Below are positions 60,564 to 64,000 of a DNA stretch of 64,000 nt, in pieces (within the stretch, counting starts at the first letter, position 1; each line of letters starts with the position of its first letter). The notes below the pieces were generated by a model. It saw only the letters and a program-made list of their open reading frames with translations. It searched no databases and was not told the origin of the DNA. Source of the DNA: Phyllostachys edulis (lineage: Eukaryota; Streptophyta; Magnoliopsida; Poales; Poaceae); the NCBI GenBank assembly GCA_036346405.1, contig CM070553.1, positions 77,874,976-77,938,975 of the forward strand, in the 5' to 3' direction. A program made the translations under genes and the position numbers.

Positions 60564-61338
60564 GGTCGTGCAAGAATTAGACTCAACCATTTAATTAAAA
60601 CTTGACATGGGTGGTATGAATGGGTAATTCATGCTATTGTTGTGGTGGCTATTGGGTTAGTCACTTCCAGGATTGTTGTTGTCATCTATCTATTGTTATT
60701 ATGTGGTTGTCTCGTTGGTAATTGCAAATTAAAAATGAATTGCAAAACTGCTTTGAATCTATTTAAATATTGCAAATGAAAACTTGCTTTATGCTAAAAT
60801 AAGTCCAAAGCCTCATCCACTTAAATAAAGCTTGCATGTAGCTATCTATAGTTCTGTTATACTACACGTCAGTTTTGCGAGTACATTTTTGTACTCATTT
60901 GCTTTGCTTAATAAGTTTGTTGCAGAGGAAGAAGGTGAGCCCTAAGGGCCTCCCTTTTGTGAGATGTGCTTCGGGTTGACGACTAACTTGGCGGTCCGGT
61001 TGGTTGCCTTGTGGGTAAAGACACACTAATTGGCTTTTGTTTATGGCCATCTTATGGCACTTCTGCTTCCGCTGTTTATTTAGTTGTGTTTGTTATTTTG
61101 GTCTGTTGGCCTCTCTTTTGTAATAACTCTATCTTTTTTTATATTAACTTCTGGTTCGTTGCTGTGCTTCTGTTCTATGTGTTTGAATGGAATTGATGTA
61201 TGCTTTTGTAAAGAGGTGTATGTAGTGCATCCTGGAAAGTACATATATCTCGAGGCTTGGTTTATTTGTTTTGTGATGCTAGGACTAAGTGGATGGTTAA
61301 GTATTACAAGCCTAATAAACCGGGGTCCTCACACCTGT

Positions 61339-61647
61339 CGCCAATTGGAATGACGAGAGAAGCTTATTTTTGTAATTTTTTTATTGTGACTATTTATTTT
61401 TGTATTTTTTTTTATTTTGACTATTTATTTTTGTAATTACCTTTTAAATTAATATTATTCTTTTTTTTTAAAAAAAAATCGTATTCTGATTCTATCCGGT
61501 ACAATTCTGCCTCTCTTTCTCCACTAGGCACTAGGCAAGCAAGGCAGTAAGAAGAAGAAGAGACAGGCAAGGCAAGGCACGCCAAGTATACTTAGGTCGG
61601 TGGTCGAGAGCCAGAGATTTGAAGACGACGAAGCTTCGCCAGGGCTA
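61339..61647 (+). promoter_or_regulatory. Upstream region of SUD1 left between the solo LTR and the start codon
   Basis: 309 bp. The left part has three AT-rich tandem units of about 30 bp with TTATTTTTGTA (61363-61440), then T and A homopolymers. From about 61490 it becomes a transcribed-looking leader rich in AGAAGAAGAAG and GGCAAGGCA. No clear TATA box is visible, and the first ATG in the leader frame is the one used at 61648. Confidence 0.55.

Positions 61648-64000
<2,353 letters not shown>

Larger units (their letters stand above)
44253..61333 (+). mobile_element. Family B solo LTR, plus strand, split by element C
   Basis: It consists of 44253-44920 and 56639-61333, about 5.36 kb in total, close to the 5.48 kb of the intact family B LTR. 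It starts TGTAACATCCCAAATGT and ends GGTCCTCACA. The CCTGT duplications at both sides and the lack of internal sequence show loss of the rest of the element by LTR-LTR recombination. The GACCTCC array runs 44800-44915 and 56640-58940. A TATA-like box is at 57551 and the shared core at 60487-60563. It ends 314 bp before the SUD1 start codon, in the same direction. It differs from the 31501-36983 copy by many substitutions, so it is older. Confidence 0.9.

Overview
The window looks like a grass (Poaceae) chromosome segment in which about 61 kb of nested LTR retrotransposons abut one host gene. The 5' exon of that gene is very GC-rich with phase-0 introns, as is usual in grasses. Every large repeat is a plant LTR element primed by initiator tRNA-Met (primer binding site TGGTATCAGAGC). 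I cannot name the species. There are no rRNA, tRNA or CRISPR features.

Layout, left to right. 1-4536: truncated plus-strand LTR (family D) packed with the heptamer GACCTCC. 4537-6330 and 37443-42421: two halves of one minus-strand Ty1/copia SIRE/Maximus-type element (RT-RNase H on the left; integrase, protease, gag and 5' LTR on the right). Between them sits a minus-strand Ty3/gypsy chromovirus of Tekay/Del type (family B, 6330-36983) with 5.2-5.5 kb LTRs, gag, pol and a chromodomain. Inside the last codons of the B pol is a 14.75 kb LTR-internal-LTR-internal-LTR array of a non-autonomous element (family A, 11627-26379), flanked by one 5-bp target duplication. 36984-37442 is a leftover plus-strand copia LTR end. 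42422-44247 is a broken Mutator-like (MULE) transposase gene and its 5' region, into which the copia element inserted. 44253-61333 is a plus-strand solo LTR of family B, split at 44920 by a complete 11.7 kb non-autonomous element (family C, 44921-56633). C encodes no capsid or pol, only a zinc-knuckle protein. 61648-64000 holds the first three exons of a RING-CH E3 ubiquitin ligase of the SUD1/CER9/DOA10 family, which continues past the window edge.

The most interesting points are these. Families A, B, C and D share a short LTR core with three consecutive inverted repeats. A, B and C also share a hairpin just before the polypurine tract. B, C and D carry dense GACCTCC arrays in the same element orientation. 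A is a triple-LTR array inside a single target duplication. C carries five CCHC zinc knuckles in place of gag-pol. A B-family solo LTR in sense orientation ends about 315 bp before the SUD1 start codon. Sister repeat copies differ mainly by small indels at CG and CAG/CTG positions, which looks like assembly error at methylated cytosines. Many apparent frameshifts in the retroelement genes should therefore be treated with caution.
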